The notes under the pieces: generated by a model
What the model was told of the DNA's origin: nothing
The model's database searches: none
What the model saw: the letters and a program-made list of their open reading frames with translations, nothing else
Program-made: the position numbers and the translations under genes
Assembly (NCBI RefSeq): GCF_003058325.1
Contig: NZ_CP028843.1
Span: 6,119,001-6,183,000 of the forward strand
Length of the DNA: 64,000 nucleotides
From: Methylobacterium currus
GTDB taxonomy: Bacteria; Pseudomonadota; Alphaproteobacteria; Rhizobiales; Beijerinckiaceae
Direction of reading: 5' to 3'
In this document: one piece after another, positions 36,856-45,376 of the stretch
How positions within the stretch are numbered: position 1 is the first letter of the stretch
Layout of the letters: the number at the start of each line of letters is the position of its first letter

Positions 36856-37031
36856 GGCAGGCTTCCAACACCCCGCCCGCGAAGCTGTTTCATCCCTACC
36901 GCGGCGCGGGGCGGTTTGACGCAGGCCCCGCCGTGCGCTCCGCGTCGGAACGGATTGCCACGGTCCCGCCGCTCCGGACGCCTTGACACCTGGTTCCAGG
37001 AAACGGGCAGGTGTTCGGAATACGTGTCCCG

Positions 37032-37046
37032 AACCCCCTCGGGGTA
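37032..37046. promoter_or_regulatory. CsoR-type operator, imperfect (site 6)
   Basis: AACCCCCTCGGGGTA followed by TATC. It is 255 bases upstream of the RTX gene and not directly in front of any recognised gene. Confidence 0.55.
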
Positions 37047-37334
37047 TATCCCACTCTTGAGTGGGCCCTTCGTCGCGGCGGGGTGCTGACGGCGTCGACC
37101 ACCGGGGTGGATGCCCGATCAGGTTGACCGCGGAAAGGTGGCCACCGGCCCAAGGCGGTAGTTGTCCGCATCCCCCGCGATTTGCCCGGATGCGCCTTAC
37201 GAAGCAGCCGGGGCCAAGCGTAAGTCAGCGTCGTCGAGGGGACGGGGTGCCCGAGTCGGCTTTGGCCGGCGCGGCCGGCACGAACGCTCGTGATGTCTCA
37301 CTAGGCCGGAGAGAGGGGCCGCGCGGCCTGGACA

Positions 37335-38627
37335 TCACCTGGGCGCGCCGACCGGCCGTGCGATGGCCAGCACTCCCTTGAGGCCGGTTCCGAAGCGCGC
37401 GATGGTCTCGCGATGCCCCCGCAGCTCGCTGTACGGCAGGTAACGAAGATCCAGCTCGCTCACACGCGAGAAGGCAGGTCTGGCGAACTGCGCCCGGACG
37501 TCCTCCTCCCTGTTGTCGGGCGCGACGAGGAAGAGGTTGCGGGCCGTCCCGCCCTCGACGCCGAGCGCCAAGTCGAGCATCCGCACGATCCCGGAGTATA
37601 TGCTCGTCGTATGCTCGACCTCGAAGGCCGCCGCCACGTCCCTGCTCGCCTTTTCGAGCCAGATCACGTCGATGAGCCGGACCGTTTCGGCCGTTCCGTT
37701 GGCGGTGAGCCGTTCGGGTAACCGGTCGAGGCAGCCGTCGGACAGCCTGCCGCCTGCGTAAGGACGGCCCCCGTCATTCGAGGCGACCCAGACGTCGAAA
37801 CCGAGCGCGAGCCCGAGGTCCCGGAGCCAGCCCTGGATCTCGGTGTGGGTATGGTCGGCCTCGCTTGCGGCCTGGGCCGCCTTCGAGGCGGCGCCGGCCG
37901 CCTCCGCCCGCACGCGTTCGAGATCCTCCCGCCATCGCTCCAGCGCCCCGGTGGCATCCCGCTCGGGAAGCGGGTAGCGCCCCGACCCGACGTCGAACAG
38001 GAAGCCGGCCACGGCGCCGAGGTCGTTCGACAGGAGCGTCCGGTGGGCGGCGTTGAGGGCAAGGATGCCTTGGCGCATCGCGAGGTACTCGTCCCACCTG
38101 CCGAGCTTCACGTTGGCGCCCATGAGCGCGTTGAAGCCCTTGACGATGGCGGTGTTGAACGGGGAGGCCACGGTCGGATGCAGGAAGTACAGCAGGTTCG
38201 CCGCGGCCGGGCCAAGCCCTTTAATGCGCGACTGGTCGAGCGTTCGGATGGCCGCCAGGACCTGCGCCTCGGCGTTGCAGCAAAGGCAGGCGTCGAGGAA
38301 GCGCCCAAAGGCCAGCTGGTTGGCCCGATCCTCGTAGATGTCAGGGATGCGAAGCTTGGGCTTCCAGAGGAAGGCATGGTCGGCGCCCTTGAACACCTGG
38401 CGCTGCTCGGCGATGGAGGAGACGATGGTCTCCAGCGAGGAGCCGCGGTAGGCGTTGCCGAAGGTGTCGGACCGGATCTCGTCTATGACCGCCTGGATGC
38501 CGCGCCGGATCGAGCGGAAGTTCTTGATGCGCTCCTCCCACAGGAACCACGTTCTGTAGGAGGCGCCTGGGTCCTCGCGCCAGTGCCGGATGAGATTGCC
38601 GATCCAGGCGTCGTTCACGTTCGTCAT
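37335..38627 (-). CDS. Possible orphan restriction-type nuclease
   Basis: A 430-residue protein without signal or membrane segments. The N-terminal half has a helix-hairpin-helix-like segment (IKGLGPAAANLLYFLHP). The C-terminal half reads VRLIDVIWLEKASRDVAAAF, then EVEHTTSIYSGIVRMLDLA, which fits a PD-(D/E)XK-like core (D...E-V-E) as seen in some type II restriction endonucleases. No methyltransferase gene is next to it, so it would have to be regulated otherwise or have a different job. A coiled region lies between the halves (AAGAASKAAQAASEADHTH). Function is inferred. Confidence 0.5.
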   Translation of the reverse strand: MTNVNDAWIGNLIRHWREDPGASYRTWFLWEERIKNFRSIRRGIQAVIDEIRSDTFGNAYRGSSLETIVSSIAEQRQVFKGADHAFLWKPKLRIPDIYEDRANQLAFGRFLDACLCCNAEAQVLAAIRTLDQSRIKGLGPAAANLLYFLHPTVASPFNTAIVKGFNALMGANVKLGRWDEYLAMRQGILALNAAHRTLLSNDLGAVAGFLFDVGSGRYPLPERDATGALERWREDLERVRAEAAGAASKAAQAASEADHTHTEIQGWLRDLGLALGFDVWVASNDGGRPYAGGRLSDGCLDRLPERLTANGTAETVRLIDVIWLEKASRDVAAAFEVEHTTSIYSGIVRMLDLALGVEGGTARNLFLVAPDNREEDVRAQFARPAFSRVSELDLRYLPYSELRGHRETIARFGTGLKGVLAIARPVGAPR

Positions 38628-39557
38628 ATTCGGGGGCTTGGTGGTCGTGGCTCCCGAATATGCCTGGTCGGGGTATCAGGCACCACAGGGCCGTGGACGC
38701 GCAGGCAGGGTTTCCGATGATGGCGGGAGGGTGTCGCAACCGTGCAACAGATGCGAGAGGCGTCGGTGATGGCGGGGCGCACGCGCCCAGGCGGCATGCC
38801 GATAGCAGCTCCCGGAGATCAGTACCGCGGCTCATCCCGTGAAGCTTTTCCTAACCGGCGGTCCCGCACACATGAGAAGCGGACTGCCGTGGGCGAGTCC
38901 GCGGCGCAAGGTGACGGGCGCACTGCGGCCTGCGTCCGTTGCGCATCAAGGCCGGGGCCGACGGCGCGAGACCCGGGGGCCGCCCACGGCGACCGCCACG
39001 CAGGCGAGGCGGTCCCGCCGCGCCGATTGGTCCCGCCCATCCGCATGTTCTGGGCCCGGGCGCTGACGGTCCGGCACCGTGCCTGTACGTGCATCGTCGG
39101 CATGCGGGGATCTCGCCCCGCGCGGGCCGGCGGTGCGCTGGCCGTGGCGACGCCGTTCGAGGACGCTGCGCCGCCAGTGGTCCCAGCGGCACGCGGCACG
39201 AGCTGGTCGGCCTTCCTCGCAATTCCTCCACGCCCATGAAGGCGAGCGGGGAGCCTCTGGGATGCCGGAGAGCCTGGCGCAGCCCGGGGCCAGCCCGGCC
39301 CCGACAAGGATGGCGTCCGACGAACCGATGAACTCGCCGCGAAGCCTGGTGGATCCCTCCGGCGGACTGGCCGGCTCGGCTGTCCGGGCGCGGGGGCAGT
39401 GATATGTGCCATGAGGCCCGAAGCGATTGCACCTGACACCTCCCAAGCCGGCCCGGGCAGGGCATCGGTCAGAAGGGCCGGCGGGACAACCGGGACGAGG
39501 CGGCGCGCAGGGAATGCCGCCGAGCGGCCGTGTCCTGAGCCGCCCCGGACGAGCGGT
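38628..39557. other. Gene-free or degraded stretch
   Basis: About 930 bases without a convincing gene. On the minus strand near 39230-39380 one frame reads SSDAILVGAGLAPG, faintly like a dinucleotide-binding motif, but the frame breaks at once. Probably decayed sequence. Confidence 0.4.
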
Positions 39558-39890
39558 TCAGGCCGCCATCTTCCGACAGCTTTCCGCGCAGCGGCGGCAC
39601 TGGTCGACGCAGTGCTGCATATCGCCCACCTGCTCGCAGCTCCGCGCGCAATCCTCGCACACGTCGGCGCACTCGCGGCAGGTGTGCTTATGATGGCTCG
39701 TGCCGAGGAGCATGAAGTGCGCCGAGGTGCGGCAGATCTCGGCGCAGGCGAGCATGAGGCGAAGATGCTCCGCCTCGACGTGCTTCCCGCCGGCGGGCAG
39801 GCAGTGGTTGGATGCCATGCCGAGGCAGGTCTGGTAGCAGCGCAGGCACTCGTCGATGCATGCCTGCATGTCCGGTCTCATCTGGTGCAT
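39558..39890 (-). CDS. csp: Csp-like four-helix-bundle copper storage protein (DUF326)
   Basis: A 110-residue Cys-rich helical protein with 16 Cys spaced along the helices (CIDECLRCYQTC, CAEIC, CRECADVCEDCARSC, CVDQCRRCAESC). This is the pattern of Csp copper-storage proteins, which bind many Cu(I) ions inside a four-helix bundle. There is no signal peptide from the ATG at 39890, so it resembles the cytosolic Csp3 type. It is divergent from the CsoR-family gene, with a perfect palindromic operator between them. Confidence 0.88.
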   Translation of the reverse strand: MHQMRPDMQACIDECLRCYQTCLGMASNHCLPAGGKHVEAEHLRLMLACAEICRTSAHFMLLGTSHHKHTCRECADVCEDCARSCEQVGDMQHCVDQCRRCAESCRKMAA

Positions 39891-39982
39891 TGTGTCGCTC
39901 GCATTGTTGGACGTTCGGCCAAGCCTTACTATGGCTGCGTGGGCCCGCCCGCGCGGAGCGGGCCCACGACGAAGAGGCAACA

Positions 39983-39997
39983 TACCCTGGCAGGGTA
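39983..39997. promoter_or_regulatory. CsoR-type operator between csp and csoR (site 7)
   Basis: TACCCTGGCAGGGTA inside the perfect palindrome CATACCCTG-G-CAGGGTATG (39981-39999). It lies 92 bases from the csp start and 55 bases from the csoR start, placed to control both divergent genes. Confidence 0.85.
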
Positions 39998-40052
39998 TGG
40001 TTCCAAAACCCTGGGCCGGCGGCCGCCCGTCCCATCAGAGGCGCAAGGCAGC

Positions 40053-40355
40053 ATGTCGGGTTCCGAAAAGGACCACGGTGGGGTCACGGTCAACCACAAG
40101 CAGCAACTCCCCCGGCTGCGTCGCATCGAAGGGCAGGTGCGTGGCATCCAGCAAATGATCGAGACGGAGCGATACTGCGTCGACGTCGCGCACCAGATCG
40201 ATGCCGTCATCGCCGCGTTGCGCCGAGTGCAGTCCGACATGATCCGCGACCATATGCACGGGTTGGTGCAAGCCTCCGTCGCGAGCAACCTCTCGCAGGA
40301 GGAGCGGCAGCGCCTGGCCGACGAGATCGGCAGCCTTATCGGCAGGATCGTGTAG
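40053..40355 (+). CDS. csoR: CsoR/RcnR/FrmR-family metal-responsive repressor
   Basis: A 100-residue all-helical DNA-binding repressor with the family signature LPRLRRIEGQVRGIQQMIET and the ligand Cys in ERYCVDVAHQIDAVIAALR. The His of the second helix is in IRDHMHG, but the second Cys expected four residues later in CsoR is Leu here; an extra His is nearby. The sensor site is therefore between CsoR and RcnR/FrmR types, and the metal (Cu by context) is not certain. It faces csp across a perfect operator and is the only member of its family in the window. Confidence 0.9.
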   Translation: MSGSEKDHGGVTVNHKQQLPRLRRIEGQVRGIQQMIETERYCVDVAHQIDAVIAALRRVQSDMIRDHMHGLVQASVASNLSQEERQRLADEIGSLIGRIV

Positions 40356-40815
40356 CCGAGGGCAGGACTGTCGGATGTCAGGCGCTGCGAGCGCCCTGCC
40401 ACGACCGGGTCGCCCCTCGTGCCGCATCCCGGCGTTGCGGCCCGGACGCATGCGCGGTCCCGAAGGCCGACCGGCGCCGCGGGACCGCGGGCGGCACAAC
40501 CTGTACGCCCCCTGGCGTCCAAGCGCGATGCGGCCCTGGAACGGCCGCGGGCCTTGGGCCATGCATAGCGATGGTCGGCTCGGTCCTGGCAGGCCGACCA
40601 GCCGCCGCGGACTGGGGGGATCGGTCCCGGCACACCTCCAGGCGGCGGAAGCCGGCGCATGGCCGACAAGGCCCGCCCTGTCCCTCGCCCTCAAGAGTGG
40701 CGGTGAGGCAACACTTCGGCCCGATGAGAACCGCCCAAGGGATCACGGGTGAATAGCCTTTGACCCCGGTTCCCGACGGTTTTACCCCATTGGGGTATAA
40801 TCTTGGAGGGGACAA
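40356..40815. other. Intergenic region upstream of the Tat-exported protein
   Basis: No gene recognised in 460 bases. CsoR-type site 8 is at its right end (40783-40797), close to the start at 40816. Confidence 0.5.
40783..40797. promoter_or_regulatory. CsoR-type operator (site 8)
   Basis: TACCCCATTGGGGTA, perfect 6-3-6 dyad, 18 bases upstream of the ATG at 40816; GGAGGGGACAA (ribosome site) lies between. Confidence 0.78.
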
Positions 40816-42183
40816 ATGAGGATGGCGACGCGGAGAGCGTTCCTGGGTGGCGCCGCGGCATCCGCGGTCGCACTGGCGGCGCAAGGAGCGGGCGCGAGGC
40901 GGGCGTTCGCGCTCGAACAGCGCAACGGCGTCGACTTCCTGCGAGGCCCCTACAACCTGGCATTCTTCTACCGGCACAACCTGGCCTACCGCATCGGGGC
41001 CGGCATGCACTTCTTCCACTCGAAGCAACACGACCTGCTGCAGTTGACGCGCTTCGAGGACCACGCCGCGGTCGATGCGCGCTTCGACCAGGAAGCTCTG
41101 GAGTGGCTGCTCAACCCGCCGGCGACCGAGCCGGAGATGCCGTACTACTCGTCCTATGTCGACCGGGCGATGCACACGCTGTTTCGGACCATCGACTGGA
41201 CGCATATGCACCACGAGCAGACTTACGACGTGATGGCCTTTCGTGAGATCCCGTGGGCCGAGAAGAAGGCTTGGACAGATCGTGCGGTCAAGTATTACTT
41301 GACCATGCAGACCGAGGGTGTCCCGCGTAGTCCGGCGCCATTGGAGCTGACGATGCGGCGCGCGGGCATCATGATGAAGCCCTACTTCAATTACTTCCGG
41401 AATTTTTATCCGCTCGACCAAAGCCTATTCTACGTCGCGCACTGGTGGCACCCGGCGGTTTACGAGGCGCAGATGATCTCGGGCAACCAGGACCAGGAGG
41501 CCGCCATCAAGGGCGTGGAGGACGTCATGCATCGCGAGGTCATCCCGAACCGCCCGGGCCGGATGGTGCTCTCGCGCGAGATCATGCCGCGCTACTCTCG
41601 CATGACCCCGGAGAGCGCGAACATCTTCGACAATCTGCACATGCTCCACGGCATCGCCTATTCGATCCTCGCCTACAAGGGCTGGTCCGTCGAGGAGAAG
41701 CGGGCCGAGATGTACCGCGTCATCCAGGCCATGGGGTACCAACCGGGGGACGAGGCTTACGCCCGCAAGTTCGGCGAGCCCCATCCCGCATACGACCCGC
41801 GCACCTACCCGAACTGGGTGCGTTCGCCACAGGGCGCCATGGGCATGATCATGATGGACATGCTTATGGAGATGCTGCCCATGATGTACCCTGGGGGGCT
41901 ATCCAAGGCGGAGAAGTCCGCCGTCATGCAGCAGATGATGAAGAACGGGCGGCTCGGCATTGAGCCGGGCGAGATCCCGGGCTCTCTGCACGACGCCATG
42001 ATGCGTGTCGCGCCCGGGATGAGGATGATGCCCGGCGCGACCGAACCGGGCGAGACGCCGCGGATGATGACCGAGACGATGGAGGCGAACTGGCGACGGA
42101 AGGCCGAGCGCATGCCCGACATCGCTCCCATCGACATGGGCGTCGAGCCCTCGCTGGGCGCCGCCCGCGTCGCCTCCCGCTGA
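40816..42183 (+). CDS. Tat-exported His/Met protein of unknown function
   Basis: A 455-residue protein with a twin-arginine signal (TRRAFLGGAAASAVALAAQG), so it is exported folded, probably with a cofactor. Candidate metal ligands are IDWTHMHHEQTYDVM, YVAHWWHPAVYEA and NLHMLHGIAYS. The C-terminal third is very Met-rich (MGMIMMDMLMEMLPMMYPGG; MMRVAPGMRMM). I recognise no family. The ribosome site is strong, and a perfect CsoR-type dyad is directly upstream. The outer-membrane protein gene follows by 29 bases, so they probably act together in periplasmic copper handling. Confidence 0.8.
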   Translation: MRMATRRAFLGGAAASAVALAAQGAGARRAFALEQRNGVDFLRGPYNLAFFYRHNLAYRIGAGMHFFHSKQHDLLQLTRFEDHAAVDARFDQEALEWLLNPPATEPEMPYYSSYVDRAMHTLFRTIDWTHMHHEQTYDVMAFREIPWAEKKAWTDRAVKYYLTMQTEGVPRSPAPLELTMRRAGIMMKPYFNYFRNFYPLDQSLFYVAHWWHPAVYEAQMISGNQDQEAAIKGVEDVMHREVIPNRPGRMVLSREIMPRYSRMTPESANIFDNLHMLHGIAYSILAYKGWSVEEKRAEMYRVIQAMGYQPGDEAYARKFGEPHPAYDPRTYPNWVRSPQGAMGMIMMDMLMEMLPMMYPGGLSKAEKSAVMQQMMKNGRLGIEPGEIPGSLHDAMMRVAPGMRMMPGATEPGETPRMMTETMEANWRRKAERMPDIAPIDMGVEPSLGAARVASR

Positions 42184-42212
42184 CTGCCCCGACGCCCGAC
42201 AGGAACTCCGTC

Positions 42213-43061
42213 ATGAAGCATCACGTGCGCCTGGCCGCCGGGGCCGCCGCGTTCGCCATCATTGCCTGCGACGCCCTCCCGGTGCGAGCCGCCGACCATA
42301 CGAACCTCGAACAGGGCCTGCCCGTCGTCATCGAGGATGCCTACCCGATCAAGGAGAACGGCCTGGAGATCCAGGGGTACCTCCGCTACGACAGGGTTCC
42401 CCGGAGTGACCCTGACGGCCGGAGTCGCCTGTTCGTGGTCCCGCGCGTGGAGTGGGGCGCGACCAAGAACTTCCAACTGTCAGTCGAGACGCCATACGCG
42501 GTTGGCGATGCGAGCGAGACGAAGCAGGGTGCCGCCACGGTTCAGGGCCTCTACAACCTCAACACGGAAAGCCTCTATCTGCCGGCCTTCGCGGTGGCGG
42601 CCGGCGTGAGCCGACCCTATGGGTATCGGAACGGCGGGACCGAGACCGAGCTGAAGTTCCTCGCGACGAAGTCGCTGGGAACGCCGGACCCCGAAGGAAC
42701 GTCGCCATTCTCCTACGTGCCGCGTCAGATCCACTTCAACGCGTCTTGGTTCCACAACTTCGACCCGCTCACGGGTCGCGATGCCGAGAGGACGGACCGC
42801 TACCGCGTCGGCGTGGCCTACAGCCAGCCCGTGACGAACGAGTTGGTCGTCGTCGCGGATGTCTACCGTGAGACGGACAGGGACCGCAGGCGCGCGTCGA
42901 ACATGGCCGAGGTCGGTGTCCGCTACCTGCTGACGCCCCAAACCGTCCTCTCGGGCAGCGCCGGCGTCGGGTTCGGCGGCGACCGCAACCAGGATTTCCG
43001 GTTCGTGGCCGGAATCCAGCACACGCTGAGCTACCCGTTCAGCTTCGACCCGCCCCGATGA
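42213..43061 (+). CDS. Outer-membrane beta-barrel-like protein
   Basis: A 282-residue protein with a signal peptide (AAGAAAFAIIACDALPVRAA) and many amphipathic strands (NGLEIQGYLRYDRVP; NFQLSVETPYAVGD; DRYRVGVAYSQPVTNELVVV; FRFVAGIQHTLSYPF). It resembles barrel proteins annotated as transporters or MetA-pathway porins. It is the second gene of the dyad-controlled pair with the Tat protein. It may export or take up a metal complex, or anchor the Tat protein; this is inference. Confidence 0.7.
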   Translation: MKHHVRLAAGAAAFAIIACDALPVRAADHTNLEQGLPVVIEDAYPIKENGLEIQGYLRYDRVPRSDPDGRSRLFVVPRVEWGATKNFQLSVETPYAVGDASETKQGAATVQGLYNLNTESLYLPAFAVAAGVSRPYGYRNGGTETELKFLATKSLGTPDPEGTSPFSYVPRQIHFNASWFHNFDPLTGRDAERTDRYRVGVAYSQPVTNELVVVADVYRETDRDRRRASNMAEVGVRYLLTPQTVLSGSAGVGFGGDRNQDFRFVAGIQHTLSYPFSFDPPR

Positions 43062-43671
43062 GCGGCCGCGCCGGTACGAGTTCCGCCCACCGCGGGATCG
43101 GCTCGGCCCTACGTACCGGGTCGCCTTCGCCCAACGCCGGAGCCATCGTGAAGAGGACGAAAGCGCCGACCCTGGCCATCACGCAAGCCGATTCCGGTAC
43201 CAGAAGAGCCTGCGTCGCAGCTTCGTCGCCAAGCCTCCCGAGAAGCTCGCCTCCGTGGAGCGGGAGGCCATCGCCGTAGCCTCGCAATGCAACAGGCCGA
43301 ACGGGTTGTGGGGCACTGAGCGGGCCGGCGTCTGACCTTGCATGCGCCGTGCGCTCCGGCAGCCGGATGCGGTCGATGGCCGTCACCTTGCCCAAAGGGC
43401 AAAGGCCCATGAGGCGCCGCCCGGGACCCGCGTTCAGCAAGTCAAACGGACCTAGGCGTAGAACGCTGTGCTGTCACCGCTCGGGTCGGGAACCTGGTTG
43501 CGAGAGCGTCCTGGCAAGCGGTAGACGGATGATGACGGCCATTGGCCAGCAACTGCGAACGCCTTCGGGCGGGCCCCGCGCTCTGTTCGACCGATGATCT
43601 CCAGCGCCTCGTGCGTGACATTCCGTCAAGGTGCAGGCGCCCGGCATCAACGGTGGCATGATGGCAGCGTC
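43062..43671. other. Gene-free stretch
   Basis: I see no convincing gene on either strand. The minus frame near 43150-43350 has a short hydrophobic run but no start, ribosome site or family match. Confidence 0.45.
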
Positions 43672-44319
43672 TCAGCGCCTGGATGCCCGGACCAGGGCCA
43701 CTCTTGCGACGAGCACCGAATGCGAGCCGAGGCGCTTGACGCGCGCGAAGCCAGCTTCGGAAAGGATGTCGGGCCACGTTCCGTCCGTGTGTGGTTGGAG
43801 ACGCGGCTCGCCGAGCATCATGGACGCGACTTTGACCAAGGCGCCTTCCTGCGCCCCACGCGCCGCATCAAGATCCGAGGCGAGCAGGCTTCCTTGCCGC
43901 CGCAGGACGCGCAACAACTCGCGCGCGATCCGAAGCTTTCCTTCCGGTGGCTCGGAATGCAGGGCCATCACCGAAGCCGCCTTGTCGAAGGAGGCGGGAG
44001 GGAACGGCAAGCGACCGTGGGCCTCGTACGCGAACGCCTTCACGTTCGTGAGGCCCGCCGCCGCCGCATCGGCCCGGGTCGCGGCGGCGCGCTCTGCGTC
44101 CGCTTCCAAGCCGACGAATTTGGTACCCGGAAACCTCTTCGCGAGCCCGAGCACGGGTTCGGCCTGCGGCCCCCTGACATAGAGGATGCGCTCTCCGGCC
44201 TCGGGAGCAAGGGCGGCTATAAGAGGCTCGGTGCAGGCCGGGTCCCGCATCAGGACGGGATAGGTCCGCTCGAAGCCGCGCCTGGCAATCCACCGGCGCG
44301 CGCCAAGGATGAGGGCCAT
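43672..44319 (-). CDS. SAM-dependent methyltransferase-like protein
   Basis: A 215-residue class I methyltransferase-like protein. The SAM-binding glycine motif is weak (GERILYVRGPQAEPVLGLAK instead of xDxGxGxG), but the next strand ends in FVGLEADAER (acidic residue for ribose). FDKAASVMALHSEPP and LLRVLRRQGSLLASD complete the Rossmann pattern. It is divergent from the MerR regulator gene, with a 25-base dyad between them, so it is probably its target. Substrate unknown. ATG 44319 is a choice; upstream in-frame ATGs exist without ribosome sites. Confidence 0.6.
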   Translation of the reverse strand: MALILGARRWIARRGFERTYPVLMRDPACTEPLIAALAPEAGERILYVRGPQAEPVLGLAKRFPGTKFVGLEADAERAAATRADAAAAGLTNVKAFAYEAHGRLPFPPASFDKAASVMALHSEPPEGKLRIARELLRVLRRQGSLLASDLDAARGAQEGALVKVASMMLGEPRLQPHTDGTWPDILSEAGFARVKRLGSHSVLVARVALVRASRR

Positions 44320-44425
44320 TGCCGAAGAAACCGTTCGGATCGACGCCACTGGCGACGTCGGCCTGGGGCGTGTCGGCCTCAGGGTGACGGCGGCCATTCC
44401 GACCATAGCCGCTTTTGGCCATGGG

Positions 44426-44450
44426 TGTACCGCTACAGGGTAAGGGTACA
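44426..44450. promoter_or_regulatory. Dyad between methyltransferase and merR genes
   Basis: TGTACC (44426-44431) and GGTACA (44445-44450) are perfect inverted halves with 13 bases between, the size of a MerR operator. TACCGCTACAGGGTA inside (44428-44442) resembles the CsoR-type dyad, but its left half is poor. Confidence 0.5.
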
Positions 44451-44542
44451 TGGCACTCACCGCAAGCGGAGAACTCGGACCATGTCCTCCACCCACCTCA
44501 TGCGCTAAGGTCCACGCACTCGGAAGTGGGAGAGGCCTTCGG

Positions 44543-44986
44543 GTGACGATTTCAATCGGTGAACTGTCGCGACGCTCGGGCGTGCGGATACCTACGATAA
44601 GGTACTATGAGCAGAACCGCCTCATTTCGGCCCCGGCTCGAACCGAGGGCCAGCAGCGACGCTACACTGAGGAGGACGTCGTTCGGTTGAGCTTCGTCCG
44701 ACAGGCCAGAGAACTCGGATTGGAGGTCGATGCGATCCGCGAACTCCTCGAACTGGGAACAGGGCATAGTGGCTCGCCCGAGGAAGCTGCCAGGCTGGCC
44801 CTGCGCCACAGGGACGAAACGGACCGGCGGATCGCCCTGCTCACGGCACTCCGGTCCGAGCTTGGGCGTCTTGCGGCCGAATACGGCCGTGGACGTCTCC
44901 ATGGAGGGCGTCTCCTTGAGGTGCTTGCGCAACCGGATATCGCGGATGTGATTAGGCGTGGAATAAGGACCCCGTTTCCGGGGTGA
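44543..44986 (+). CDS. MerR-family regulator, C-terminus altered by IS21
   Basis: A 147-residue MerR-family protein: winged HTH (SIGELSRRSGVRIPTIRYYE) then the dimerisation helix (EEDVVRLSFVRQARELGLEV, DAIRELLEL). It has no Cys cluster, so it is not a typical mercury or copper sensor. GTG 44543 has AGAGG upstream. The left end of the IS21 element (TGTGATTAGG, 44947) lies inside the last codons; the final 13 residues (about VIRRGIRTPFPG) are encoded by the element. It probably still binds DNA. Confidence 0.8.
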   Translation: MTISIGELSRRSGVRIPTIRYYEQNRLISAPARTEGQQRRYTEEDVVRLSFVRQARELGLEVDAIRELLELGTGHSGSPEEAARLALRHRDETDRRIALLTALRSELGRLAAEYGRGRLHGGRLLEVLAQPDIADVIRRGIRTPFPG

Positions 44987-45376
44987 TCGGCGTCCAAACG
45001 GGACCCCCAGGATACTTCATCCAGACTGCCTCCCGCACTCGGAACGGGAGGCTCGCGGAGGATGTTGGTCGTGGAGACGGTCGCGAAGATCCGCCGCGCG
45101 TACTTCGTGCAGCATAAGCCGATCAAGCAGATCTGCCGGGAGCTGAAGCTCTCCCGCAAGGTCGTCAGGAAGGTGATCCGCTCGGAGGCCACCGCCTTCC
45201 GCTACACCCGCAGCGTCCAGCCTGCACCCAAGCTCGGGCCCTGGCGCGACGAGCTCGACCGCATGCTGACGGCCAATGCCGGGAAGCCGGCGCGGGAGCG
45301 GCTGACGCTGACCCGGATCTTCGAGGCGCTGCGGGGGCTCGGCTACGAGGGCGGCTATGATGCCGTCCGCCGCTAC

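Larger units (their letters stand above)
36777..37334. other. Intergenic region with two CsoR-type dyads and a hairpin
   Basis: No gene recognised. It contains operator sites 5 and 6 and, next to site 6, a perfect hairpin CCCACT-CTTG-AGTGGG (37050-37065). ACACCTG (36986-36992) and CAGGTGT (37009-37015) form another inverted repeat. A short untranslated RNA could start at site 6, but I see no direct proof. Confidence 0.5.

Noticed and set aside
38819..39439. Several 130-200 codon frames on both strands
   Set aside because: Overlapping, low-complexity, without ribosome sites or consistent motifs.
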